Positions 36,301-47,700 of a DNA stretch of 64,000 nt are shown here, one piece after another; position 1 is the first letter of the stretch; every line of letters begins with the position of its first letter. The DNA is from Marchantia polymorpha subsp. ruderalis (taxonomy: Eukaryota > Streptophyta > Marchantiopsida > Marchantiales > Marchantiaceae). The position numbers and the translations under genes are program-made. The notes beneath the pieces are model-generated. The model saw only the letters and a list, made by a program, of their open reading frames with translations, did not search any database and had not been told where the DNA came from. The DNA is taken from positions 132,001 to 196,000 of the forward strand of contig AP031358.1 in NCBI GenBank assembly GCA_037833965.1, in the 5' to 3' direction.

Positions 36301-36564
36301 ATGGACTGGAGGCTTAAATTGCACAAAAACCAGCAGATCATTCTGCTGTTGCTTGGTTTGATTCCTGGGGCCCTTGCGGTAACGAAGGTACTGACTCCGG
36401 GCCAGGCAACGATCGGTTTAATAGTCCTATTCTTTTTCTCAAGGCGACATGCTAACGCGCTCCAACGGCAATACGAGGCAGATGAAGCTCAGCGTGTGCA
36501 GGAGGTGGAACGACAAGCAGCCCTGGTGAAGCGAAAAGGAAAGGGAAAGGGCAAAGGTGATTGA
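36301..36564 (+). CDS. Small membrane protein of 87 residues, unknown function
   Basis: From ATG 36301 a frame runs to TGA 36562-36564. It has a short basic N terminus (MDWRLKLHKNQQ), a hydrophobic segment at residues 14-29 (ILLLLGLIPGALAVTK region), a second at about 34-47 (TIGLIVLFFFS), then a charged, coiled-coil-like stretch (QRQYEADEAQRVQEVERQ) and a Lys/Gly tail. Two close membrane segments and a charged C terminus fit a small integral membrane protein. I do not recognise the family. The frame stays open upstream to about 36220 without a further ATG. The GC-richer island and good codon texture support a real gene; an upstream non-coding exon is possible. Confidence 0.5.
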   Translation: MDWRLKLHKNQQIILLLLGLIPGALAVTKVLTPGQATIGLIVLFFFSRRHANALQRQYEADEAQRVQEVERQAALVKRKGKGKGKGD

Positions 36565-39500
36565 ATCTTTGGATCTGTGAACTCTTTACCACGACATTGC
36601 CTGCAGCGCCGTCCAGTAAGGCCGAGAGTGATCGAGGACATGGAATTCTTTTCTTCAAGATCATGGACAAGTGTCGTCAGAGTGTTAAATTGGTATGTGA
36701 GGCAAACGTGGTGAATTCTTCTAGTGCAACTGAATCTGCATATCTCTAGCCGCAGCTATTTCACTCGAGCGAACAAATTGCTCAATGCAGTTGCCAGGAT
36801 CATTTGTCCTGAAATTCATAGCAAATTCAGTATCCAGGAGGATTTCTCCAGTGTCTCTTGCGTGTATTGTATTCCTCGGCTATGTCGCAGAAAAAAAATT
36901 TGATATAGATTGAACTTTATGGTTCATCCTTTCAAAGTCTGATGAAGTTTCGTTGATGTATCAAATGTCCTTGTTAGGCCACTTCTGCTGCTGCCTGCGT
37001 AGTCTGTGAATAACGATTTACTGTGAAGCAGTAGTTTAGGGCGATTGTGACGATGCCCGATAGTTGTTGCAAGGTAGTATCGAGTATGTCGGGTTACTTG
37101 GAAAATATATCTAATACCACTAAAGTTCAGTTGTTCCTTCTGATCTGTTAGAGAAAATAAGAGCAGATTGGAGGTTGGCTGCGGACAGCGAGAGGAGATG
37201 GGTTACAATGAGTGTTATAGTGGAAAACGCACAAGGCAGGCACATAGTAGTGAGTACAGTGACGGCGAAGCTGCAAATATAGCTATACCTGAGAGCTTTC
37301 TAATGTCCGCGCACATTTATGCCGGGAACTCTTGGTCCAAGAAGTGGGGGGACTAGCTGCCTTCATAGTTACTGCAACATTCAGCTCCCTTACAAAGAGG
37401 GCAGATATCTTGCCCAGTGAGATCGTAGACGCTTAATTTCGAACGGTGCTGGACAATGTCCAATCCATTTGTTGATGCTGTTGGGAGGAGAATCATATGC
37501 TGGAGCGGACTAAAAATTTCCTGGTAACATCTACTTGAACAGAGTTAGCGCTTGATTACAGTGTTGAAGAAGCTGTCACCAGAAAGTAAGGCCCATTGCT
37601 GCAAAGCGACACTTAAAGCACAAGAAGTTCTATGATCTGCCCAACACAAACTATAAAGCGGGATCCTGTCGACTCAGACATGGTCAGAAAAGCTGCAAGT
37701 CTGCAGAAGCCAAGTGGAGATTTATTCTAGTCTTCTAAAGTTTTTCCACATACACGGCGATACCACTATTGTTCAAGCTTGAATGAATACTCATGTAGAG
37801 AAAGTCTTTAGGTTGTACGAGCCCAGATGGAAACCAAGTAGTGTGGTGAAAAGGATGGGAAGACCCGATAAGTCATAGAGGGATGAAATCAAACGGCTAG
37901 GAATATGTCTAGTAACGATATGGTCAACAGGTACGCATGTACAACAGCGGGAAGACATCCATGGTCCACTCCCGGACAACGCACTTGATCATCACTATCA
38001 GAACTGGCAAAAAGGGCCATTACTACATTAGCAAGCTTATTTATTTTATCTCTTTTAGAGTTTTGTCTTCTATTTTCAATCTGTGTTGTTTGTGATTATA
38101 CTGTTGATTGATTGACATCGTCAGTAGAAGTATAGGTCAATGTGCGAAAGAAAATAGTATCATTTGCCTGGTATGGTTGGCTACACATATGTCACTGTTA
38201 GGTTCCAAACAGACTGGTGCTGCAAATTCTTTCCGCCCTTGTATCATAGGCGTCTATGTCGAAAACTGCCAGCAATTTGCGTTTCAAGGAACCATTAGCA
38301 TCAAATATCACGTACATATACTGAAACGTATGGACAACGAAACCGACTCAGACGAATATGTCTTGGATAGACTAATGTTTTATGTCTGAATGAAACATTC
38401 CGTAATCCTAGTGCTTAGTAAATAAGAATTAAGACCTCTTCTAATCAGTTTGGACTTCATAGATTCATGAAATATAATGCCTCACCGTTGGATGTGACCA
38501 CCCTTGATGATGGATGTCTTCAACGAGAACAATTGTCCTAACCTCTACCAAGCCCCGTTAGCTGGTCTCCACAGCCTCCACTTTTTACGTGTATTAAAAT
38601 TTAAATACCCTTGCCGGCAGTGTGGAGAAAGTTTTCAACCTGGTTAGTACCTTAAGGTTGACTTTACAGGACCACCATCTATCACGGTACTACAGGATCC
38701 TAGTTGAGGACCAGATTTGATGAAAGTGTACTACACTTGCCATCCAAAGAAGAAGTGAATCCAATTTTTCTTGATTGCACATCACAGCATCGGTCCAACA
38801 GCTATGCAAGATGTTGGATCCATGCTGTGAGGTGCGATCTGGAAAAACCGATCAGTCTATCATCTCGATATATGAGTTAAAAGAGAAAATATAAAACACT
38901 GCAACAAAGCGATACCGAAGGTAGGACATCAGAAAACTCGTGACCCACGATAGATGCATGGTTAGTTACACCAAGAGGTCTATTATAAGGATGACTCAAA
39001 AACACTAGGGGCATGTTTTGAAACTTGTGCAAAAAACAGTCGTGTATCGAGGGCGTCGAGTGTTTTCGTCATTGATATGCAGAAGAGCCGTTAGTGTCTC
39101 TATGATTCGTGAGTAGCAGCCTGGCTTCCTCCTTGGTTTCCTGCTGAGATGGTATGATGGGAACTAAAAGTTGACTCAGCCAGAAACAGCATCCTGAACT
39201 AATTCAGTTGCGATTGTACCATTCCCGTTATCCTCTTAACACTTGTACCACTAGCACGACTAAGCTCCGCCGTAGATTATAACGGTCTTCAGGCGATGAC
39301 AGGCATATACTTCTAAGTACAGTATTCCTCAAAGCGATTGCTGTGCTGTATTGTGGCATTCTCTTGCCAGTAAATGAGAAGTGTTACAACATGACACGTG
39401 AATGTAATAATACATGGTAGAATTGTGTCCTGTTGGCCTCTTGACTGTAAATATCTCACCCCAATAAACTATTCTCATTCCCTGTGACTGGAAGTGAGCA

Positions 39501-39691
39501 GATATAAAGATACTCCAAGATCTCGATTTCTATCAAATATCTCTCTGCGCCTTCGTGCTTGTCATTCCTGAACAATGTAAAACCTATGGGTCTCTACTAC
39601 CTTCAACAATCCCAACTCCTGTAAAGCTAGTATACTTCGTAACTAGATTCTGGGCCTGGTTGAAGCCAACAATCATCATCCATAACGTAAA
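36565..39691. other. Intergenic DNA between the small membrane gene and ANGUSTIFOLIA
   Basis: This should contain the 3' UTRs of two convergent genes (the small gene on +, ANGUSTIFOLIA on -). Open frames up to 93 codons (38.1-38.4 kb) lack motifs. I see no RNA gene or clear repeat. Confidence 0.4.
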
Positions 39692-42600
39692 CTAGCTAAG
39701 CCAGCGTACTACTCCATCTTCTTCACCTACGGCAGCCAAAATCTCAATCGACACATCTAAAGATACCTGCGAAGTCCAAAAAAGATAAATCAATATTTGA
39801 AATACTAGATAAGAGGAACCTTCCACATCAAATCTGCTGCATACTTGACAACGTTGCAGGAAAGAGCAACAGTCAATACACCGAATACTTCTGTCTACTT
39901 CTTGAAGAGAAAAGACCCACCAAAGTTTTGCATGACACTGCGACATTAAGGACGCCATCATCTTGTGAAAATATGCTGTTCAATAGTTCCGCAAGCCTAT
40001 GAGCAGACTAGATTGCATGACCATGAACATCCATATCAGTACTTACGTTGCCAACAGACAGCAACCAACCCGCCAAATTTTCTCATTAAGCCAGAGTGGC
40101 AATCATACTAGTTAGCCACAAATGTTTACTCACGATTAAAAATAGGCACACTATCAAAAGGGGACCAACTTACCCCGCGAAACTTGCTGTTGGTCAAAGT
40201 GCAGTCCTCCAAAGTGGAGCCCTCTACAATCCAGCTCTCCCACACGTCAAACGTATGATTCACGAACACCAACTCCAACTTCTTGTTCGCCTGAGATACC
40301 AAGAAGCAAGATTCATGTGAGTTGCGTGTATATGCTTTGAAAACTGCAAAAGCTTCACCTTCCCCTTCCCTCTATTCTAGATTCTTAACGGCCGAGGTAT
40401 AAGACTTCAATAGATCTGCAGTTAGCGAAGAACCAGAGTACAAAGGGACAGTTGCGAAGTGAAGTGATCCAAAAGCAATAACGCCCCCCGAAATATCCCA
40501 ACATTATTCCTGTCTTAATCAGAAACCATAAACTCACCTGTAATAACTTGCCACCTGCTGCCAGAGATCGCAAACCAATCCGATCCTGCACGAAATGACC
40601 CGTGGAAAATAGTTTCAGGCGCCTAGTGTCACCAGGGATGATGGATAGCAACTCCTACACGTCATTTACCTTTTCCTACGTGAAAATGTAATTCTGTCCA
40701 CAAACAAAAACGTTCATCTTCTTGATGTAAGTAGAGAGGTCTACCCGGTTGCGCACAACAACTAAAAACTGCGCAGCAGGATCCCGACAGGTCACATCAA
40801 CCATTGTGTCCAACCGCCAGCCGCGACCAGGGCCCTTTTGCCTGGCAACATAATAGCCACCGTCAGCACGTGCCCGTAAAGCAACAATCTGCCCCTCTTT
40901 GAGATAATCGAGGGCGGCACCCTGATTTGTCCCTTTGACAGCTACTTTCTGCACCTCCTGTGAAGATTCAACAATAGTTTCCACACCAAGTGTACCATCT
41001 GTCTCCCGCTTTATCTTAGACTCCTCTGGTGAACCAAATCTTGAATTAGAGTTAACAACAGCATCTTTAGATGAAGTGCCATTACCACGGTCTTCCCGCT
41101 GCAATGTAAGCCACGTTGCATCTCTTTCAGATGCAATCGAAGTACCAGATGGCTGCTGCTGGGCTTTTCGTCGCCCTGCTCTTTTCTTCCCCTTTTTTCC
41201 AGAACCCTTGACATGATTATTTCTTGAATCGCGCTGCACTAAGCCATGTGACAAGTCAACCTCTTGAGAGTGGACACGCTGGTCCTGTGATTGAAAATAC
41301 ATCTGTTTGTGTCGAAAATCCTGCGCAGTTTGGCTCTCACCTGATCGCTGCTCCCCATCTTTGATGCGTGTGATGCCCTCTTTGTCAATCTTCTCTTGTC
41401 TATCATCTTGCCATAGAGAATCTCTTTGGCTATCTTCATCATCAGAGGCAGCATTGGCAGGAACCACTCCCTCCAGAAGGAAAGACCGTAATACAGAAAC
41501 AGCTTTTGCTCGTATTTCAGCCCATACTTCCTCACTGTAATCCGCACTCTTTGGTAAGATTAACACGTTTGGCATCTCCCTTACCTGCCAACCAATGGAG
41601 AACAGATTAGAACGCACAAAAAATTTTCAGATCATTATTACACACCAGTCCAGGCCGCAGACATGTCAGGCTCTCAACTCGTGTTTCCGTGTGCGGAAGT
41701 GCGTGCAAAAGGTACAAACAGTAATAAAAAGGCACATAAGTTGTTTACTCCATTCAAATAAAACTGCTCAAAGATATCCACGATACTGAAGCTGTATTGA
41801 TAAGCGAGTCTTGCAAGACGTCGTGAATTCCCAGGAACTATCAATATGGTTATCGACCGGCAACATAAGATACTTGACCGCTGAAGTAGAGCCTCTTCGG
41901 TCGTAAGCAGAGATACGCCATTGCGGCAACTCCGCAAGCACACAGAATTCGAAGTGATTGGCTAACAACTACGTCGTTAAATTCCAGAATACGTCAGCAG
42001 ATCAAGTGAAGAATAAGGTACGAGAATTTCAAACGATATCAACCCGACGTGGACAATGCATAGTCTATAAGTATAACAACGATAAACCACTAAGTTCGTC
42101 ACGGCCATGATAATGCATACCCAAGCTTCAAGCCATTGTGGCCCTTCCACACCGTCGAGTGCACATCCAGCGAGTGTACCCTCAATAAGCGCCTCCTTCA
42201 ACGCGCAGTCATCAAGCAGATGGCTGCTGCTAGTATTCACAAGCAGTGCTCCTGACATAACAAACATCAACAATCAGGACAGTGCTCTTCACCACAAACA
42301 AAGATGGAGTCAATCATCACAAATCCCCCCAAAAAAAGACTCACTAGACACATAGCCAGGAACAGATACAGAAATCGCATGGACAATTTCCACCACCTTG
42401 CGGTCTGCAGTTCAGTTCAAGAGAAGACAATCAACCGTGCATGGTATTGCAGATCTAATTGGTTAAAACTTCATATACAAGAAGAATGTACCCGGCTTGA
42501 TGTACTTGATGGTCTCAGCGTTTATAATTTGTACAGTTTCGTTCGTCAAGGGGCAATGGAGCGAGACCACATCACTCAAAGACAGAAGCTCCTTAAGGTT

Positions 42601-43912
42601 CTCACTCTTTTTCACCAAAGGTGGGAAGGCTCGACGATGGCGCCGGTCCCCATCCCTTTCCTGCGATCCATGAAAGGCTTGTTAATTCTTCGCTCTATTA
42701 TTACCAAGCTGGAGCCCAAAACTCAGGCTTGTACCAGATTCACAACCAAAGGCTTGTTTGGGAGTATTTTCTTAACAACCGGCTTCTCACAAATTATCAC
42801 TCGGCCTGTAAGGATAGTACCGTAACAAGTACGTCGATTGTCAACCAACGCTACGCTGTAAACACAACACCACAAATATACGATACATGTACTGACAGTC
42901 CGCTTAAGTTAACGACATGTGGAGCGCGGAGTCTGTACTGCACGCAAAAATGCCCGAAATAACATCCCTCTCAGCTAACAACGTTCTTGACGCTCGTTAG
43001 CCTCGGTAGTGTGTTCAAGGACAGAAGAACGAACACAAAGAATTGGACATGCGTCCGGTCCGCTCGACTCGACAAGTTCCCTAGACGGAGCTTGAGTGAA
43101 AAGAGGGAAGTATACAGCAACTGTTCATTTGCTCGTCCGTTTGACCAAAAAAGGCAATCATTACATAAAGCATGCATCCAATATTACTGACTTCAGCAAT
43201 TGAGACAGCAGACAGTAGACAATACCTCCTCTGTGTCGAGGTAGATAACCCTCATTTTAAAGGACAAGCAGCGGGTGGCGAGTGCACAAGCAGAGGCCGA
43301 TGTGCCAATAATGCCAAGGACTTGACCACGGCAACGCCGCATGCCACGGCAAGCAGCAGGAAGTGCACCAAGCCAGCCTGCGCTTGCTCCAGCTTGAGCT
43401 GCTAGTGCAGGGGTACGCCTCAAGAGCCCCAGAATGAGCGCCATGGCAGTATCAGCCACCTCTTCGCTCCGCCCACTGTCCACATGTAGAAGCTGCAATC
43501 CCAAATCGCTCGCGAGCCCTGAATCGACCGCCTTATCAGCACAACCAAGGCTAAGAATAAGTTGCCAAGGCTGCAACCGCCGCTGAGCTGCGCGCGGTAA
43601 GTATGCCAAAGACTGAACCAGCACGGCAACGGCCGCTTCGATCTTTCCTTCTCCAACCTGGGCGAGACCCACATGCTCAACTACAGCCACTCCTTCCAAA
43701 GCCTCGGCTTCGGCACGACAATCGTCCATGCAATTCAGAGCCACGACCAGAGGTAATCCCATGCTGAGCGGTTCGTAACCTTTTGACTTCCTCACAGTCC
43801 CGTCGCTCCGCATCTTTCCAATTTGCCGCGAACCAGGATTTCTCTCCGCTACCCTACCCCCATCCACCCTCCCTGACGATGCCTCGGGAGGCATCGTGAC
43901 GCCCTTGCCCAT
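39692..43912 (-). CDS. AN: ANGUSTIFOLIA (plant CtBP-like co-repressor and cell-shape regulator)
   Basis: Seven exons, 43912-43226, 42660-42492, 42251-42121, 41584-40745, 40585-40538, 40290-40174 and 39766-39692, join exactly in frame to 688 residues. The D-isomer hydroxyacid-dehydrogenase-like region is clear: LAYLPRAAQRRL, GLLRRTP, CRGMRRCRGQVLGIIG, LSLSDVVSLHCPLTNET, GALLVNT, AGCALDGVEGPQWLEAW, VLILPKSADYSEEVW. The last motif has K341 where CtBP and true dehydrogenases have the catalytic His, as is typical of AN. A basic cluster at 459-469 (KKGKKRAGRRK) may be a nuclear signal. The plant-specific C-terminal domain (LRSLAAGGKLLQ, FDVWESW, VSIEILAAVGEEDG) is complete. In Arabidopsis AN acts at the trans-Golgi and with transcription factors to set cell polarity. 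The start is the first ATG of the frame; ATG at 43894 is an alternative. No lesion is seen. Confidence 0.95.
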
Positions 43913-45180
43913 TGCCAGTTCAGTAATGCCTACCTGCCTGCTTGCCTTCTTCCAGTGTTCTATTTTCCAGACCTCATTCCTCCGCAAGAGAAAATGCGAT
44001 GTGATCTCGTTCTAACGTCGCTACTCACCAAGCTTCCCGCCTCGGCTTCCGTCACCAGTCCATGATAATCTTTCCTTCCAGTTCCAACTCCACATCCTCG
44101 TCCATGAATCGCCTCGACAGCCTCTCCACTCCGCGGTGCTCCGGGAAATTCCCTCGATAACCGACCGCAAGACGCCACGGCGCTGAAGGATGCCGACGTC
44201 GGACGAAAGAGGGTGCGTTTGGGTTTCAGACCACAAGCGCTCGGATTCTTCCTGTTCTGGTTGTTTGTTGCTCTCGATCTTCGATATAATGGCACCTGCT
44301 TGCGGGGACACAAACGAACCAACGATGGTCGCCTCGGGAGGAGCTTACTCTTCGGACTGACGGCACCAGCGCAGCAGTCACGGGAAGAGCGAGTTCTCCC
44401 CGGGGAACAGGGGACAGCAAGCAGTAGGTTGGGGCCAGTTCCGGATGAATGAATGGGGTCAGAAGTCCCTCTCCCTCTCTTCGCCCGACGGGACCGCCAC
44501 AAAGGAGCACAGGACAAGCAACGCAAGCTCACAAAACACCAGGATTACATCCAACGGTAACATGCCATTTCCCTTGCGCGACAGCCTTCCCATTAATTAC
44601 GTGATCATCATACTTTAAACCTCACTAGGGTGCTCTAATTAAAGCGGCCGTCCGAACGTCAGGTTTTCTGACGGACTCCGAGCCCTCCGAGTATGCACGT
44701 CGTTCGATTTGGAGATCTGACGTTAGCCGCCTCGATATGTTTCTGGACTGAGCTTCCGTCAGTCTCCGCGTGTCGTGATCACCGTATCCGTGTTATGGCA
44801 TTTACGAGAAAGAAGGGATCCGGACTTCACATGTTTCCCTAATATAATGACGTGCCACGCAACGCATCGAATTGCGGACATTTGCATCGCTACGAATGAC
44901 ATCGCATTTTCACGCCCATGATTCGCCAAGTCACGGTCACGTTCATTTCCACGTCACCTCACAGCCGGGGGAAGAAGCGGGGGAAATTGGTAACATGGTA
45001 CTCTTTCCATATTTCAACAGGCCACGTGATCCTACATCAGACAGCCAGCAGATTGGCATAGATTCCTTCCTGTTCAGTCTAAATTTCTCCGTCTATAAAG
45101 AGCTCCAATTGCACCACTATAAGTTAGTCAACTATCAACATATAGATTCCCCTGGTATCCTAACCTCCATCTTCTAAATT
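43913..45180 (-). promoter_or_regulatory. GC-rich 5' region of ANGUSTIFOLIA
   Basis: Upstream of the AN start the DNA stays GC-rich to about 44.55 kb, then becomes mixed and turns AT-rich near 45.18 kb. The GC-rich part is probably 5' UTR and core promoter. A 190-codon minus-strand frame (44532-43960) ends just before the AN start without recognisable motifs; it is arginine- and serine-rich, as expected of chance reading in GC-rich DNA. No clear TATA box is placed. Confidence 0.4.
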
Positions 45181-47700
45181 TCTCTCATTTTACATTCCTG
45201 TGCACTCCACTCCAAACAACATAATATTCGAGCCATTGGTTATAGCTCGAAGATATATGCTCTCAGAGAAACATTACTTAAATTTATCTTTTAATACATC
45301 TACAATGAATATAGTACAATATAATGTAGAGTAACTATTTTAAATACTCTAGGAATTCGACAATGAATAATTTATTCACTATTGTGACTATATCTTACGA
45401 TGCTCATCAAGATAGTATTAAGAATCGATTGAGATAGTCTTTGTTTTTATAATATCTTTTTAAAACAAATTGAAGTTTATCTACCGGATTTGTTATCTTA
45501 AATGTATATGATCATATACATTTAAGATAACATAAATGTATATGATTGTCGTATAAAAGGAACCTATTTGATCCTTCTCGATATACATTCATCAATTATA
45601 TAAATAACGTAATTATAAACAACATTAAAATTCTTAAGTATGCTCTATCCTCCTTCATTGACACACATGGGAGCAACAATGTCGGGAGCAGTTATGAAAA
45701 CTGGCAGCGTAAACGTTGAATTGAACATAATTAAACAGAATATAATAAACATAATATGTTTACTAAAAAATATTGATTAACTAAAATTGACTACATTTAT
45801 TATTGTTTCATATCCTAATCTTTAACAACATTTTATATAGATACTTCAAATACTGTAAAGATTTAAAGAATTGGACAGTGATTTCCTCTTTTTATCATTA
45901 ATGTTTGGCGGGTGTATTCCCTGATCTACATCCTTGAGAAACTTGAAGTAAATCCATATATAATTTTAACAGATTTGCTATGAAAAACTTCTATAGAAGA
46001 CCTCAAACTCCGATCCTCCATGTAGATAATCTAATATTAAGGTCTGACGATATTTTGAATTGTAGAAAATGCAATTAACTTATACCAAACCATTACAAAG
46101 TGAAAATATAAATTAATTTTTAATTGCCCTATGTTTGAAATTGACTCAGACATTGATTTAATTCTGGTTGCCTAAACCTTGATTAGCTTACTTAATTAAT
46201 CTGTTACTACATTGAAAAGAACCCCAAACCTTTCATTGACAGAATTAAAACTATTGGTAACTAAAAATCTACGTTGTTTACTTGGACATTTTCTATAAAC
46301 CACATATTTGGCTGTCTGCTGTCTACTTGTGTTTCGATAAAATCAATGTATAATTGTAAAGTTTGTGTTATAATCTTATTATAACGTAATTACAATCTGT
46401 AAAAATTATTATTGTGCATATAAAAAATTTCAAGCATATATTTTTGGATCATGTAGAAGATTGAATATTTTTAGATAAAAATTGCATGACATACACAATT
46501 GATAGAAATAGATTATATATATTTTTAACATAAAAATTCAAATTAAAATTCCAAATTTAGATAATTAGATAATTTTAGATAATATTCTATGTTAAGATAT
46601 TTGGAAAAAATAAAATAAAATAATTTAATTATTCTTTATTTTTTACTAAAATAATTATATATGTAAAATTTTTTAACTTGATATAAAATAATATTTATAA
46701 ATTATAAACTTGTTTGAAAAATTATCAAATTTTTATTCAAATATGAAAATAGTGTAATTAATTACAAATTACAATAAATAGGATTAATTTTGATGCATAT
46801 AAATCTATAAAGAATTCAAGATTTTGTAAACAGTAAAGTTTCAATCTTTGATTATATATGATTCAAAAAATAGATACGTATATGAAATCAAATTGAATTA
46901 ACAATTTTTATCATGTCAATATCTGGATAGGATGATGAGATATTTTATCAAAATTCCTTTTGGATTTGAAATCCTACATCAGTTGAATATTGCCTTTTGT
47001 GAAACACTATTTAACAACATGTTATTTAATTTAATCAATTATATTCTATTTTCATATCATATATCGTTTAAATGTTGATCACAAAACTCAGAACAGCTTA
47101 TTTTAATTATTTGAATGCTTATCATTATGTTAAAACATGATGCATGTCGGATTAAAACTTATGATTTAAATTACAAAAAATGATACATAATATAAATCTG
47201 CCATATATATTGATCATGATATTGATAAATTCTATAAGACATGAAGTACATTCTTATGTAAATTTTTTTTAATAGTGATTATGATGACAATGGCATAAGA
47301 TATGACTGGGATGGTTTGTGAAGCATATAATCTCACATGAAAAATCATTCATGTATTTAGCAAGCAACAAGGTTCAAGATAGAAATATCACAAAAAAGGT
47401 ACATTTAGAGGGAGTGCACAAGAGTATATCATACTAGGCATAAACAATTATTATTGTCCTTAGGTATTTAGGCAAAGAGCAATAGCAAAACAGTAAGGTC
47501 AAGGTGTTGCTTCTCGGGATACTATGGTATGTGAAAATGATTCAATTTAAATAGTAAGAATTTAGCTTTAGTAGGACATATATGTCATTGGTGCGTAAAC
47601 GAATACTAACCCTTTTGAATATTCCAATCCTTCTATTCTATTTCACTGCCTTCTCCTTTTAATTTATAGCTCTATCATCACCATTTCTAGTGCAATGAGT
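45181..47700. other. AT-rich block with no gene seen
   Basis: Stops are dense in all frames and A/T runs dominate. Apart from the palindrome at 45.49 kb I see no structured feature. It resembles the other AT-rich blocks and is probably ancient transposon sequence. Confidence 0.45.
45491..45532. repeat. Perfect 42-bp palindrome
   Basis: The half-site TGTTATCTTAAATGTATATGA (last base shared at the centre TGATCA) is followed immediately by its exact reverse complement, with no spacer. Part of the half-site, AAATGTATATGAT, recurs directly after it at about 45534-45546. Such spacer-free palindromes extrude easily as cruciforms and are usually unstable. Confidence 0.92.

Noticed and set aside
43960..44532. 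190-codon minus-strand frame upstream of ANGUSTIFOLIA
   Set aside because: It lies in the GC-rich 5' region, is Arg/Ser-rich without any motif, and other frames there are also long; best explained by base composition.
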